A DNA stretch of 64,000 nt. Source: Gemmatimonadota bacterium (GTDB lineage Bacteria; Gemmatimonadota; Gemmatimonadetes; Gemmatimonadales; Gemmatimonadaceae). Both the position numbers and the translations under genes were made by a program. The stretch covers positions 1-64,000 of the forward strand of contig JAQBYI010000012.1 in NCBI GenBank assembly GCA_027622655.1. Reading direction: 5' to 3'. Of the stretch, positions 27,589 to 36,717 are shown in pieces. The notes below the pieces were generated by a model. That model was given only the letters and a program-made list of their open reading frames with translations. It was not told the DNA's origin and did no database searches. Each line of letters opens with the position of its first letter. Within the stretch, counting starts at the first letter, position 1.

Positions 27589-28758
27589 ATGACACGCGCC
27601 TTCGACGACGACTTCAAGTACGGTTTCTCCACCCGCGGCGTACACGCGGGCCAGCGCCCCGATCCCACGACCGGGGCCATCATGCCACCGATCGTGCAGA
27701 CCAGCACCTACGTGCAGGATGCGTTGGGGACGAACAAGGGCTACGAGTATGCCCGGGGCAAGAACCCGACCCGCGAGGCGCTGGAGCGCAACGTCGCCGC
27801 GCTTGAGGGCGGCCGCCATGGATTCGCGTTCTCGAGCGGAATGGGGTGCCTCGACACGCTGATGAAGCTCTTCAAGGCGGGCGACCACATCGTCTGCGGC
27901 GAAAACGTATACGGCGGCACCTACCGATTGTTCGACAAGATCCTGAAGAACTTCGGGCTGACGTTTGCCTTCGTGGACACCCGCGATCCGCAGAAGATCG
28001 AAGACGCCATGACGGCGAAAACCGTGGCAATCCTGGTCGAGACGCCGACGAATCCGCTTATGCGGATCACGGACCTCGCGGCCGCGTCAGTCGTCGCCAA
28101 AAAGCACGGCGCCCTGTTGATCGTAGACAACACGTTCGCCTCGCCGGTGTTTCAGCGGCCGCTCGAATACGGCGCGGACATTGTCTACCACTCGACCACG
28201 AAGTACCTGAACGGGCACAGCGACATGATCGGCGGCATCGCCGTGCTGAATGACGACGCCCTGGCAGCCCGAATTGAGTTCGCCACGAATGCTGCCGGCG
28301 CCGTCCCGGGCCCGATGGATTCCTGGCTCGCGCTCCGCGGCACCAAGACGCTCGCCCTCCGGATGCGACAGCACGATTTAAGTGGCCGGAAGATCGCTGC
28401 GTGGCTCGAACAGCGAATGGGCGCAGAACGGGTATTCTACGCCGGCCTTGCGTCCCACCCGCAGCATGCGCTCGCGGCACGGCAGATGAGTGGATTCGGC
28501 GGCATGATCTCGGTGGACATGGGTCCGCAGGCAACGGCGGCCACTGTCCTCGGCCGCGTTCGCGTCTTTTCGCTTGCCGAGTCACTCGGCGGTGTCGAGT
28601 CGCTCATAAGCCACCCTGCGTCGATGACACACGCGTCGGTGGAAGCTGCCCGTCGCGACATGCTGGGCGTGACCGAAGGATTGATCCGGTTGTCAGTGGG
28701 TGTGGAAGATGTGGAAGATCTACTCGCCGACCTCGAGCAGGCGTTCAAGGGAGTCTAG
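27589..28758 (+). CDS. PLP-dependent cystathionine gamma-synthase/lyase family enzyme
   Basis: The product is 389 residues of the Cys/Met metabolism PLP family. The Schiff-base lysine is Lys205 in STTKYLNGH. The family signatures YEYARGKNPTR, FSSGMG, GDHIVCGENVYGGT and ETPTNP are present. Candidates are cystathionine gamma-synthase (MetB), cystathionine gamma-lyase, beta-lyase or methionine gamma-lyase. These cannot be separated by eye. The neighbours (glmM upstream, divergent; M48 protease downstream) give no help. No SAM riboswitch fits in the 47-base leader. Confidence 0.92.
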   Translation: MTRAFDDDFKYGFSTRGVHAGQRPDPTTGAIMPPIVQTSTYVQDALGTNKGYEYARGKNPTREALERNVAALEGGRHGFAFSSGMGCLDTLMKLFKAGDHIVCGENVYGGTYRLFDKILKNFGLTFAFVDTRDPQKIEDAMTAKTVAILVETPTNPLMRITDLAAASVVAKKHGALLIVDNTFASPVFQRPLEYGADIVYHSTTKYLNGHSDMIGGIAVLNDDALAARIEFATNAAGAVPGPMDSWLALRGTKTLALRMRQHDLSGRKIAAWLEQRMGAERVFYAGLASHPQHALAARQMSGFGGMISVDMGPQATAATVLGRVRVFSLAESLGGVESLISHPASMTHASVEAARRDMLGVTEGLIRLSVGVEDVEDLLADLEQAFKGV

Positions 28759-28869
28759 GGCGACTTCGGGTGGCGACGCGGCTGGGCGGCGACGACTGGC
28801 GTCTCGGCTGTGGCAACTTTCGGCACTCTTCTGACGTAGGGCTTTGAGCGATACAACAGGAGTAGTCAA

Positions 28870-29850
28870 ATGGCCCGCATTGTTCTGACCGACATTTCGT
28901 CCACGGCGTGGGAACACCCGGCCGACCGCGCCGCGCTCAACACATTGCGCGCCATTCCCGGATTCGACGCACTCATCAAGCGGATCGCCGGATTCATCGG
29001 CGATCGTGCCCTGCGCCAGCTCCTTCTTGGCAGCGCCGTCCGCGTGGGCCCGACGCAGCGGCCGCAACTCGACGAGATGCTGACCGACGTCCTTACCACG
29101 CTCGATTGGCCAGAGCGACCGGAACTGTACGTCACGCAGTCGCCGGTGATGAACGCTGCGGCGGTCGGCTTTGACAAGCCGTTCGTCGTTCTCAACTCCT
29201 CGGTGCTCGAACACCTCACTGATGAAGAACAGCGGGCGATCATTGCGCATGAAGTCGGGCACATCATGAGCGGTCACGTGGTGTACCGTACCATCGCGAT
29301 CATCATCCTCTATTTCGGACTCGCGGCGCTCCCCTTCCTCGCAGCCGCGGTGATCTTCCCGTTCCAGTTGGCTCTGCTCGAGTGGTACCGTAAGGCCGAG
29401 TTCTCGGCCGACCGAGTCGCTCTCTTGGGCGCGCAAGACAGGGACACGGCAATGATGCTCCAACTCAAGCTTGCGGGCGGCGCCGAACACGGGCACGCGA
29501 TCGACCTCGATGCGTTCATGGCGCAGGCCATGGAGTACGAAACCAAGGGCGATGCGTGGGATCGCGTCATGCAGATCCTCAACACCGTCATGCGCGACCA
29601 CCCGTTCGCCACGGTGCGGGCCGGCGAACTTCAGCGCTGGATCGACGCAGGCGGCTACGACAAGATCGTCGGTGGCGAGTACGCGCGTCGTGCCGACGTC
29701 AAGGACCGGGCGTCCGACTTGAAGAAAGACTACGGCGAAGCCTCCGACTACTACGGCGACCAGGCCCGCGCGGCCATGGGAACGCTTTCGGACATGGTTG
29801 GCCGTGCGCGAGACGCCTTCGACGACGCGTTCCGCGGCGCTGGTCGGTGA
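28870..29850 (+). CDS. M48-family metalloprotease (HtpX-like)
   Basis: The product is 326 residues. The zinc motif is HEVGH at residues 127-131, and the third ligand glutamate is in AEFSADRVA. A strongly hydrophobic segment (IIILYFGLAALPFLAAAVIFPF) follows the motif, giving a membrane-anchored enzyme, as in HtpX-like proteases that act on damaged membrane proteins. The C-terminal tail (about 270-326) is charged and helical and is not part of the protease fold. ACAGGAG lies nine bases upstream of the ATG. The gene overlaps purD by four bases (GTGA), which suggests coupled translation with an unrelated biosynthetic gene. Confidence 0.92.
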   Translation: MARIVLTDISSTAWEHPADRAALNTLRAIPGFDALIKRIAGFIGDRALRQLLLGSAVRVGPTQRPQLDEMLTDVLTTLDWPERPELYVTQSPVMNAAAVGFDKPFVVLNSSVLEHLTDEEQRAIIAHEVGHIMSGHVVYRTIAIIILYFGLAALPFLAAAVIFPFQLALLEWYRKAEFSADRVALLGAQDRDTAMMLQLKLAGGAEHGHAIDLDAFMAQAMEYETKGDAWDRVMQILNTVMRDHPFATVRAGELQRWIDAGGYDKIVGGEYARRADVKDRASDLKKDYGEASDYYGDQARAAMGTLSDMVGRARDAFDDAFRGAGR

Positions 29851-31127
29851 AGGTCCTCATCGTCGGCGGAGGCGGGCGCGAACACGCGCTCGCCTGGAAG
29901 TTCCGCCGCGATGACCCCTCCATTGAGCTGATAGCCGCGCCCGGCAATCCAGGTATCGCTACGCTGGGTCGCTGTGAGGCCGTGGGCGCGTCCGACGTCG
30001 CTGGACTGCTTGCACTCGCCAAGTCCGAATCCGTAGGCCTGACGGTCGTCGGGCCCGAAGCACCACTCGACGCTGGCATTGTCGACGCGTTCAGAGCGGA
30101 ACGGCTGCCGATTTTCGGCCCGACGTGCGCTGCGGCGCGGATTGAGACGTCGAAGACGTGGGCCAAGGACCTCATGAAGCGCGCCGGCGTACCCACGGCC
30201 GCGGCGCAAACATTCTCTGACCCTGCTGCCGCGCGGGCCGAAGCGCGGCGGCTAGGCGCTCCCGTCGTGATCAAAGCCACCGGACTCGCGGCGGGAAAAG
30301 GAGTCGTGGTGGCCGTGTCGTTGAACGATGCCGACGATGCCATCGCGATGATGCTCGAACAGCGGGCGTTCGGTGATGCGGGACGCGAAGTGCTTGTCGA
30401 AGAGTTCATGACCGGCGAGGAGCTCTCGATCTTCGCGCTGACCGACGGAACGCATGCAATGCCCATGATCGCGGCCCAGGATCACAAGCGTATCGGCGAG
30501 GGTGATACCGGGTTGAACACCGGCGGCATGGGCGCCTATGCCCCGGTGTCGATTGCCACATCGGCGGTAGGTGGCGCGGTGATGGACACGGTGTTCGAGC
30601 CGACACTTGCGGCAATGAGAAAGAGCGGCTCCCCATTCACCGGGTTGCTCTACGCAGGCATCATGCTCACGCCGCAGGGGCCGAAGGTGGTTGAATTCAA
30701 CTGCCGGTTCGGCGACCCCGAAACGGAGGCGATCCTTCCGCTGCTCGACTCGTCGCTCCTCGCACCGATCCGCGCGATTGCCGAAGGCGAGTCGATTGCT
30801 TCCGCGGCGCCGTACTCGTGGCGCGCCGGGGCCGCGGTCACAACGGTCGTCGCGGCTGAGGGATACCCGCAATCCGCACGCGCCGGAGACGCGATCACCC
30901 TTCCCGCCTTGCCGCCCAACGTCACTGTGTTTCATTCGGGAACGAAGCGCGATGCCGCAGGCACGCTGTTGACTGCGGGCGGCAGAGTCCTCGCGGTCAC
31001 TGCGGTGGCGAAGAGTCTCGCCGAGGCACAGCGCGCAAGCGCGGCGTACGCGGAGTCTGTGTCGTTTGAAGGTCGCCAATTCCGACGCGACATCGGCTGG
31101 CGCGATCTCGCGCAAAACCGTGCCTGA
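29847..31127 (+). CDS. purD: Phosphoribosylamine-glycine ligase
   Basis: PurD joins glycine to phosphoribosylamine with ATP in purine synthesis. From the GTG at 29847 the product is 426 residues with the normal start KVLIVGGGGREHALAW. The ATP-grasp core has VIKATGLAAGKGVV, EEFMTGEELSIFAL and DHKRIGEGDTGLNTGGMGAY. The metal-binding end reads VVEFNCRFGDPETEAIL. The GTG overlaps the M48 gene stop as GTGA. A longer in-frame extension inside the M48 gene is not plausible. purD overlaps mutM by eight bases. Confidence 0.97.
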   Translation: MKVLIVGGGGREHALAWKFRRDDPSIELIAAPGNPGIATLGRCEAVGASDVAGLLALAKSESVGLTVVGPEAPLDAGIVDAFRAERLPIFGPTCAAARIETSKTWAKDLMKRAGVPTAAAQTFSDPAAARAEARRLGAPVVIKATGLAAGKGVVVAVSLNDADDAIAMMLEQRAFGDAGREVLVEEFMTGEELSIFALTDGTHAMPMIAAQDHKRIGEGDTGLNTGGMGAYAPVSIATSAVGGAVMDTVFEPTLAAMRKSGSPFTGLLYAGIMLTPQGPKVVEFNCRFGDPETEAILPLLDSSLLAPIRAIAEGESIASAAPYSWRAGAAVTTVVAAEGYPQSARAGDAITLPALPPNVTVFHSGTKRDAAGTLLTAGGRVLAVTAVAKSLAEAQRASAAYAESVSFEGRQFRRDIGWRDLAQNRA

Positions 31128-31947
31128 ACTCCCCGAAGTCGAGACAATCGCGCGTGACCTGAACGCGGCTGTTGCCGGAGTCGCGATAGTCGGTGTGCGC
31201 GTTTTTCGAAGCGACGTCCTTCGCGAATGCTCCCCCAGGTCGCTGGGCACACGAACGCGAGGCGCGACGATCGACAGATGGTGGCGGCGGGCAAAACACG
31301 CCGTGGCCGATTTGTCGAACGGGGAGCGAATCGTCATTTCGCCGCGATTCACCGGCGCTGTTCTGATCGAGTCCGGCGCGTGGACGGCAGGCCGCGGCGA
31401 CTACACGACCATCGCGTTCGCGCTCGCCGACGGTCGCGCGATGCGGTACCGCGATGTGCGCCGTCTGGGTACGGTGACGCTCATGGCGCCGGCCCGATTC
31501 GCCGAGTGGGAGGCCACACTCGGGCCCGAGCCGCTGGGCCGCTGGTACACCGCTGAACTGTTCACGCACGCCATGCGCGCATCACGGCGCGCCATCAAGA
31601 CGGTTCTGATGGATCAGCGCCGCGTGGCCGGAATAGGAAACATCTATGCAAACGAAGCGCTTTGGCGCGCCAAGATTCGTCCGTCACGACGCGCTTCGGC
31701 GTTGACGCGTGCAGAATACGCATTGCTGTTCAAGGAATCACGCGCCGTGCTCACCATTGCCGTGAAGCAGCGCGGCACGAGCTTTCGGGACTATCAGGAT
31801 CCATTCGGCGGCCGCGGCGGCTTTCTGGGTCTCGCCAAGGTGTACGGGCGAGCCGGTGAGCCGTGTGTCCGCTGTCGCACAACGCTACGTTCCACTCACG
31901 CCATTGAGAATCGGATTACGGTGTGGTGCCCAAAATGCCAGCGATAG
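31120..31947 (+). CDS. mutM: Formamidopyrimidine-DNA glycosylase
   Basis: MutM (Fpg) excises 8-oxoguanine and formamidopyrimidines. From the GTG at 31120 the product is 275 residues and starts with (M)PELPEVET, which places the catalytic Pro2 and Glu3 correctly. The conserved Lys lies in WWRRAKHAV. The helix-two-turn-helix has VAGIGNIYANEALW, and the C-terminal zinc finger is CVRC...CPKC. A longer start at 31066 would block the N-terminal proline that forms the Schiff base, so it is rejected. It overlaps purD by eight bases and may be translationally coupled to it. Confidence 0.97.
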   Translation: MPELPEVETIARDLNAAVAGVAIVGVRVFRSDVLRECSPRSLGTRTRGATIDRWWRRAKHAVADLSNGERIVISPRFTGAVLIESGAWTAGRGDYTTIAFALADGRAMRYRDVRRLGTVTLMAPARFAEWEATLGPEPLGRWYTAELFTHAMRASRRAIKTVLMDQRRVAGIGNIYANEALWRAKIRPSRRASALTRAEYALLFKESRAVLTIAVKQRGTSFRDYQDPFGGRGGFLGLAKVYGRAGEPCVRCRTTLRSTHAIENRITVWCPKCQR

Positions 31948-32015
31948 GAGCGCCGCCGCAGTGAAAACTGCGTGGTGCCCGGCGCAGGTGTGGCAGCAGC
32001 GCTAGACTCCGGCCC

Positions 32016-33149
32016 ATGAGTCCGCGCCGCCGTCGCCGCCGCAAGGAACTTCCGCCGCTCGTAGAGGCGCGCCGCGACGCCATGCTCGCCGTCGTGAAAT
32101 CCGACGCCAGCGACCGCCCGGGGACGTACCGATTGCTCGGTAAAGACGGCGAAGTGCTGTACGTGGGCAAATCGAAGGGCGTACGCACGCGACTCCTCAC
32201 GCACTTTCGCGCCGCGTACCCGAAGGACAAAAGCGCACGCATGATCGCCGAAGCCACGACCGTCGCGTGGGACTACGAGGCGAGTGAATTCGCAGCGTGC
32301 CTCACCGAGCTGCGACTCATCAAGCGGTGGCGCCCGCGGTACAACGTGATGATGAAGCGCGACGCGCGACACTACGCGTTCATCCGGCTGACGGACGGCC
32401 CTGCGCCAAAACTCCATGTCGTCCGCGGTTCAAGGGACAACGATGCGGCGACGTATTTCGGACCGTTTCACGGCGCCACGCAGCTCGCGGCCGCGCTGCG
32501 CGAGCTGAACGATGCGCTCGGTCTGCGCGACTGCTCGCTCGACACGAAGATGCATTTCGCCGATCAGGCAGAACTCCCAGTCGCTGCACCGCGGACGCCC
32601 GGGTGTATTCGATACGAGATCGGGCGCTGCCTCGGCCCGTGCGTTGGGGCCGTTTCGGCCGCGCACTACGATGAGCGGGTTTGGCTTTCGCGGGAGTTTC
32701 TGGCCGGCCGGCACGACGCGCCAATTGTCGCATTGCGCGAAGCGATGGAGGCGTCGAGCGCTCGACTGGAATTTGAACGGGCGGCCACGCTGCGCGACAA
32801 GGTGGCGCGCCTGGAGTCGCTGCAGAGCCAGTTTGCCAGACTGCGATTTGCCGTCGAGACACTGTCGTTCGTGTACACGGTTCCCGGCGACCGCGGCGAC
32901 GACCGGGCGTACGTAATTCGTCGCGGCCGCGTGCGCCATGAGGCGCCGGCACCAAGTACTCCGAAAGAACGTGCTCTGTTCGAGTCGAGCGTCGCCGACG
33001 TATTTGCGCCGGTGGCGCGCGAGACGGGCGCTGTGCCTGCGCATGAGATCGACGAACTGCTGTTGCTCGCCAGCTGGTTCCGGAAATTCCCGGGTGAACT
33101 CGAGCGAACTGCGCCGCCCAACGTCGGTACGCTTACACGAAGCGCGTAG
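32016..33149 (+). CDS. UvrC N-terminal-half-like (Cho-like) GIY-YIG endonuclease
   Basis: The product is 377 residues. The N-terminal GIY-YIG domain (about 30-115) reads GTYRLLGKDGEVLYVGKSKGVR, with the GIY replaced by GTY, and contains LTELRLIKRWRPRYN, typical of UvrC. A cysteine cluster (CIRYEIGRCLGPCVG) matches the UvrC region that can bind an iron-sulfur cluster, and a UVR-type helical motif follows (EFERAATLRDKVARLESL). The C-terminal RNase H endonuclease and HhH domains of full UvrC are absent, as in E. coli Cho. It could make the 3-prime incision in nucleotide excision repair or act as a repair accessory. It is next to mutM, so this is a small DNA-repair cluster. The protein begins with a basic RRRRRR tract. 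A full-length UvrC elsewhere is expected. Confidence 0.88.
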   Translation: MSPRRRRRRKELPPLVEARRDAMLAVVKSDASDRPGTYRLLGKDGEVLYVGKSKGVRTRLLTHFRAAYPKDKSARMIAEATTVAWDYEASEFAACLTELRLIKRWRPRYNVMMKRDARHYAFIRLTDGPAPKLHVVRGSRDNDAATYFGPFHGATQLAAALRELNDALGLRDCSLDTKMHFADQAELPVAAPRTPGCIRYEIGRCLGPCVGAVSAAHYDERVWLSREFLAGRHDAPIVALREAMEASSARLEFERAATLRDKVARLESLQSQFARLRFAVETLSFVYTVPGDRGDDRAYVIRRGRVRHEAPAPSTPKERALFESSVADVFAPVARETGAVPAHEIDELLLLASWFRKFPGELERTAPPNVGTLTRSA

Positions 33150-33173
33150 CGCGCCAGCGCACACCATGTCCCC

Positions 33174-33227
33174 GCCGGCAGCCGCAGAGCCGGCAGCCGC
33201 AGAGCCGGCAGCCGCAGAGCCGGCAGC
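33174..33227. repeat. Tandem repeat of 15-bp units between convergent genes
   Basis: Three perfect copies of GCCGGCAGCCGCAGA and a partial fourth lie in the 98-base gap between the UvrC-like gene (stop 33149) and the phosphoesterase gene (stop 33248). There is no coding role. The gap shows no clear terminator. Confidence 0.93.
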
Positions 33228-33247
33228 AGGGCACGACCACAGCCGTA

Positions 33248-33715
33248 CTAAGGCGCCAGGCCCACCAACGACACATCGACGACGCCTCCCTCAATCGTCA
33301 CGCGGCCGACCGAGGCCTCGAGGTCGTACCGTCGGGCACCAGCCGCACCCGGATTCACGACAATACGACCGCCGACGCGGTCCACCCGCTGACGGTGCGT
33401 GTGGCCATATACGATGAGATCGGCGTCGTACGCGGAAGCCAGCGCGCGCGCTGTCACGCGCCCCACTTCGTGACCGTGGCTGACGTGAACTCGGAGTCCC
33501 CCAAGCGTGATGTCGATGGCCAGCTCGAGTCCGGGTTCATCTACCGGATCGGTATTGCCGAATACGGCGCGCACGGGTGCGATCAGCGCGAGTTCGTCGA
33601 GAACGTCGGTGCCGCCGACGTCGCCGGCGTGCAGAATGAGATCAACGCCGGCGAGCGCCGTATGGACGTCGGGCCGGACGAGTCCGTGGGTGTCGCTGAT
33701 GAGACCGATGATCAT
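33248..33715 (-). CDS. Metallophosphoesterase (YfcE/MJ0936 family)
   Basis: From the ATG at 33715 the product is 155 residues. The metal motifs are ISDTHG, HAGDVGG, FGNTD and YGHTHRQ, in the usual order for calcineurin-like phosphodiesterases. The family hydrolyses phosphodiesters or phosphomonoesters; the natural substrate is unknown. Its start overlaps the ubiX-like stop by four bases (ATGA), making it the last gene of the quinone operon. A longer frame upstream is not needed and would overlap the ubiX-like gene. Confidence 0.92.
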   Translation of the reverse strand: MIIGLISDTHGLVRPDVHTALAGVDLILHAGDVGGTDVLDELALIAPVRAVFGNTDPVDEPGLELAIDITLGGLRVHVSHGHEVGRVTARALASAYDADLIVYGHTHRQRVDRVGGRIVVNPGAAGARRYDLEASVGRVTIEGGVVDVSLVGLAP

Positions 33716-34314
33716 GCGACCGGCGGTTCGCCCCACCGCGGTACCAATGTCTGCGCCACGCCCAGCTGGTCGAGGACGCGCGCCACGATGAAATCCACGA
33801 GCTGGTCTATCGACGTCGGCCGGTGATAGAAACCGGGCGCCGCCGGCAGCACGACCGCGCCGGCACGGGTGAGCCGGAGCATGTTCTCGAGGTGAATGGC
33901 GCTCAAGGGTGTCTCGCGGGGCACGAGCACCAGTCGGCGGCGCTCCTTCAGTGTTACGTCCGCCGCTCGCTCGACTAGCGATCGCGAAGTGCCGGCGGCG
34001 ATCGACGCCAACGTCCCCATCGAACACGGGCAGACGACCATTCCGCCGCTCTTCGCCGATCCGGATGCGGGGCCAGCACCACGATCAGCGTCATCGTACG
34101 TCGTCACGCAACGGTCCCACCCTTCAGCACCGACAGCCTGCCGCAGTTCGTCAACGCTCGACACGTCACTCTCGGTCTTGAGCAACCGGAGCCCGTGCGA
34201 CGAAATGATGAGCGACACGGGGCGCCCGGCGGCCACGAGCGTTTGTAGCAGGCGAATCCCATACGGCGCGCCCGACGCGCCGGTCATCGCGAAGACGATC
34301 GGATCGCCGCTCAT
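33712..34314 (-). CDS. UbiX/MqnM-like flavin prenyltransferase
   Basis: UbiX-type enzymes attach dimethylallyl phosphate to FMN to make the prenyl-FMN cofactor used by UbiD decarboxylases. From the ATG at 34314 the product is 200 residues; it starts SGDPIVFAMTGASGAPYGIRLL, the usual FMN-binding glycine-rich loop. VCPCSMGTLASIAAG and LVPRETPLSAIHLENMLRL are family signatures. ATG at 34323 is an alternative with three extra residues. The start overlaps the ubiA-like stop by four bases. Its job here is to serve the UbiD-like enzyme two genes upstream. Confidence 0.93.
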   Translation of the reverse strand: MSGDPIVFAMTGASGAPYGIRLLQTLVAAGRPVSLIISSHGLRLLKTESDVSSVDELRQAVGAEGWDRCVTTYDDADRGAGPASGSAKSGGMVVCPCSMGTLASIAAGTSRSLVERAADVTLKERRRLVLVPRETPLSAIHLENMLRLTRAGAVVLPAAPGFYHRPTSIDQLVDFIVARVLDQLGVAQTLVPRWGEPPVA

Positions 34315-35237
34315 CGCTGCCACACAGGCGCGTATGGTAGCGCGCGCTCGAGGAGCACGAAGACGAGAAACACGGTCGACAACGCCATGTTCACTACGAA
34401 GAACGCCTTTTGGAGATTCCCTTTCCGCACGAGCGCATGTTCATAGACAAGCGCAATCGCGGCAACAAATGCGCCTATGTAGTAGTACCGGCCCGTACCC
34501 ATCGCGAACCCGACAGTGGCGAGCGCAAGCACAGTAAGCACGTGCAGCCCGCGTGCCGCGGAGAGGGCCGGCTCGCGACCGATTCGCGATGGGAGCGAAT
34601 GCAATCCTTCGGCGCGGTCAATATCGACGTCCTGCACCGAGTAGATGATGTCGAAGCCCGCGGTCCATGTCATGACCGCGCCGGCGAGCGCGACGAGCAT
34701 CCACCACGGATCGCTCCAGGAACCGGTCACAGCGAGATAGCCACCCACCGGAGCGATCCCGAGGCCGAGCCCGAGCACCAGATGGGACCAGCGCGTGAAT
34801 CGCTTGGTGTAGCTGTAGAAGAACACCCAGGCGAGCGCGACCGGTGACAGCGCGAAACAGAGCGGATTGATCATCCACGCGGCGAAAACAAAGAGCGCCG
34901 CAGACACAGTCACCGCCGCGGAGGCCTCGCGCACGCTCATCGTCCCGGCCGGCAGTTCGCGCATCGCCGTGCGCGGATTCCGCGCGTCAAAAGCACGGTC
35001 CGCGATGCGGTTGAAGCCCATTGCCGCGAATCGCGCGGCGGTAAACGCGAGGACCACCCAGCCGACCGTCGCAGGGCTGACGTCACTGCCAAACGAACCC
35101 AGCGCCACGCCAACCAGCGCAAAGGGCAGCGCGAACAGCGTGTGCGGGAGCTTCACGAAGTTGGCATACCGCACGAACCAGCCTGTGCCCGCGAGAGTCT
35201 GCCCCTCGGCCAAGTCTCCACCGCCGCGGCCACTCAC
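34311..35237 (-). CDS. UbiA/MqnP-like prenyltransferase
   Basis: The product is 308 residues from a GTG at 35237, one base after the ubiD-like stop. There are eight or nine membrane segments. The metal and diphosphate-binding aspartate motifs are NRIADRAFDARNPRT and DVDIDRAEGLHSLP. The segment KLPHTLFALPFALVG resembles the MqnP group rather than E. coli UbiA (from memory of the families). It should transfer a polyprenyl chain to an aromatic carboxylate, here probably a 1,4-dihydroxy-6-naphthoate precursor of menaquinone. A longer frame (start 35306) would run inside ubiD and is rejected. Confidence 0.9.
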   Translation of the reverse strand: MSGRGGGDLAEGQTLAGTGWFVRYANFVKLPHTLFALPFALVGVALGSFGSDVSPATVGWVVLAFTAARFAAMGFNRIADRAFDARNPRTAMRELPAGTMSVREASAAVTVSAALFVFAAWMINPLCFALSPVALAWVFFYSYTKRFTRWSHLVLGLGLGIAPVGGYLAVTGSWSDPWWMLVALAGAVMTWTAGFDIIYSVQDVDIDRAEGLHSLPSRIGREPALSAARGLHVLTVLALATVGFAMGTGRYYYIGAFVAAIALVYEHALVRKGNLQKAFFVVNMALSTVFLVFVLLERALPYAPVWQR

Positions 35238-35238
35238 G

Positions 35239-36717
35239 TCAGCGGCCAAGCCCCAGCCGCGGCCACATCGCATCCACGCGCGCGCGCGTGTCGGCGTCCA
35301 TCTCAATCAGCGGCGGCCAGTTTCGCGTGAACCCTTCTTCCGGAAATTTCTTCGTCCCGTCGAACCCGATCTTGGATCCGTACGTGAACGCTCGACTCGA
35401 ATGGTCGAGCACGTCCACCGGACCCATGGAAAACCGCGCGTCGCGTTCAGGATCGATGTTGTTGAGCGCGACCCACCAAGCCTCTTGCGGGTTTCGCACG
35501 TTCACCCAGTCGTCTACAACCACAAGCATTTTCGCGAGCGACATCAGCCCGGCACCCCACATCGCGTTCATCACCTTGAACGCCTGTCCGGGATATTCCT
35601 TCTTGATCGACACGAATACGAGGTTGTGGAAGATCCCCTCGGCGGGCATGTGATAGTCGACGATTTCCGGAACCGTGAGCTTGAGCAGCGGGAGAAAGAT
35701 CCGCTCCGTCGCGTGGCCGAGATAGAAATCTTCCATCGGCGGGCGACCCACGATCGTCGTGACGTACACGGGATTCTTCCGCATTGTCACCGCCGTGACA
35801 TGCACCAATGGGTAGAGATCGGCCTCCGAATAGAAGCCCGTGTGATCGCCGAACGGCCCCTCGGTCACGAGAGGCTCGGCGGGGTCGATATACCCCTCGA
35901 TGACGAACTCGGCCTCTGCCGGGACTTCGAGGTCGCACGTCACCGCCTTTGCGAGGTGCACCGGCGCCTTGCGGAGGAATCCGGCAAAAATGAACTCGTC
36001 CACAGTGGGCGGGAGCGGAGCGCTTGCCGAGTATACCGACGCCGGATCTGCGCCCACGGCAATCACGACCGGCATCTTCTCGCCGCGTTCGGCCATCTCG
36101 CGCCAGTGCGCCGCGCCAACCTTGTGGCGCTGCCAGTGCATCGCAACAGTGTTCTTCGAGAGCACCTGGACGCGGTACATCCCGACGTTTCGGATCCCGC
36201 GCTTCGGATCCTTGGAGATGACCATCGGAAGCGTGACGTACGGACCGCCATCATCGGGCCAGCACGTAATGATCGGGATTTTCGTCAGGTCAACGTCATC
36301 ACCGCGCCAGACAATGTCCTGGCACGGCGGCGTGCCGCTCTTCATTCGAGGCGGAAACTTCGCGATCTCCAGCAGGCGCGGCAGCATCGACAGCTTGCCG
36401 AGCATGCCCTCGGGAACCTTCAGGTCGAGAAGCTTGGTAATGCGCGCGCCGTGCTCATCCAGCTCGTCCACGCCAAGCGACATCGCCATGCGGCGCATCG
36501 AACCGAAAAGATTGATGGCGACCGGATAAGCCGATCGCGATCCGTCATCAAGGATCACATTCTCGAAAAGCAGCGCTTTTCCACCGCCCGGCTGCTTCAT
36601 CACGCGATCTGAGATCTCGGCGAGCTCGAGTTTCGCCCGAACCGGTTCGCGCACCCGCACCAGGTCGCCCGCGGCGTCCAGGGCCGCAATGAATTCGCCC
36701 AGCGTATCGAGTGTCAC
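35239..36717 (-). CDS. UbiD/MqnL-like prenyl-FMN-dependent decarboxylase
   Basis: The product is 492 residues from a GTG at 36717, which overlaps the ubiE-like stop (GTGA). It is a UbiD-family enzyme: an aromatic carboxylate decarboxylase that needs the prenyl-FMN made by UbiX. Conserved parts are GKALLFENV, IPIITCWPDDGGPYVTLP, RVQVLSKNTVAMHWQ, VIAVGADPASVYSA, VEGYIDPAEPLVTEGPFGDHTGFYS in shorter pieces, with the catalytic EGPFGDHTG and the Glu-Arg-Glu network. As part of a gene set with UbiA, UbiX and UbiE, it fits MqnL in the futalosine route or UbiD in ubiquinone synthesis. I favour menaquinone because no other ubiquinone gene is near. Confidence 0.92.
   Translation of the reverse strand: MTLDTLGEFIAALDAAGDLVRVREPVRAKLELAEISDRVMKQPGGGKALLFENVILDDGSRSAYPVAINLFGSMRRMAMSLGVDELDEHGARITKLLDLKVPEGMLGKLSMLPRLLEIAKFPPRMKSGTPPCQDIVWRGDDVDLTKIPIITCWPDDGGPYVTLPMVISKDPKRGIRNVGMYRVQVLSKNTVAMHWQRHKVGAAHWREMAERGEKMPVVIAVGADPASVYSASAPLPPTVDEFIFAGFLRKAPVHLAKAVTCDLEVPAEAEFVIEGYIDPAEPLVTEGPFGDHTGFYSEADLYPLVHVTAVTMRKNPVYVTTIVGRPPMEDFYLGHATERIFLPLLKLTVPEIVDYHMPAEGIFHNLVFVSIKKEYPGQAFKVMNAMWGAGLMSLAKMLVVVDDWVNVRNPQEAWWVALNNIDPERDARFSMGPVDVLDHSSRAFTYGSKIGFDGTKKFPEEGFTRNWPPLIEMDADTRARVDAMWPRLGLGR

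Noticed and set aside
26360-27592. A 410-codon plus-strand frame opposite glmM
   Set aside because: glmM has all active-site loops on the minus strand; the plus frame has none.
34867-36612. A 581-codon plus-strand open frame opposite the ubiA/ubiD-like genes
   Set aside because: The minus-strand genes carry clear family motifs across the same bases. The plus frame is rich in arginine and histidine, as shadows in this genome are.
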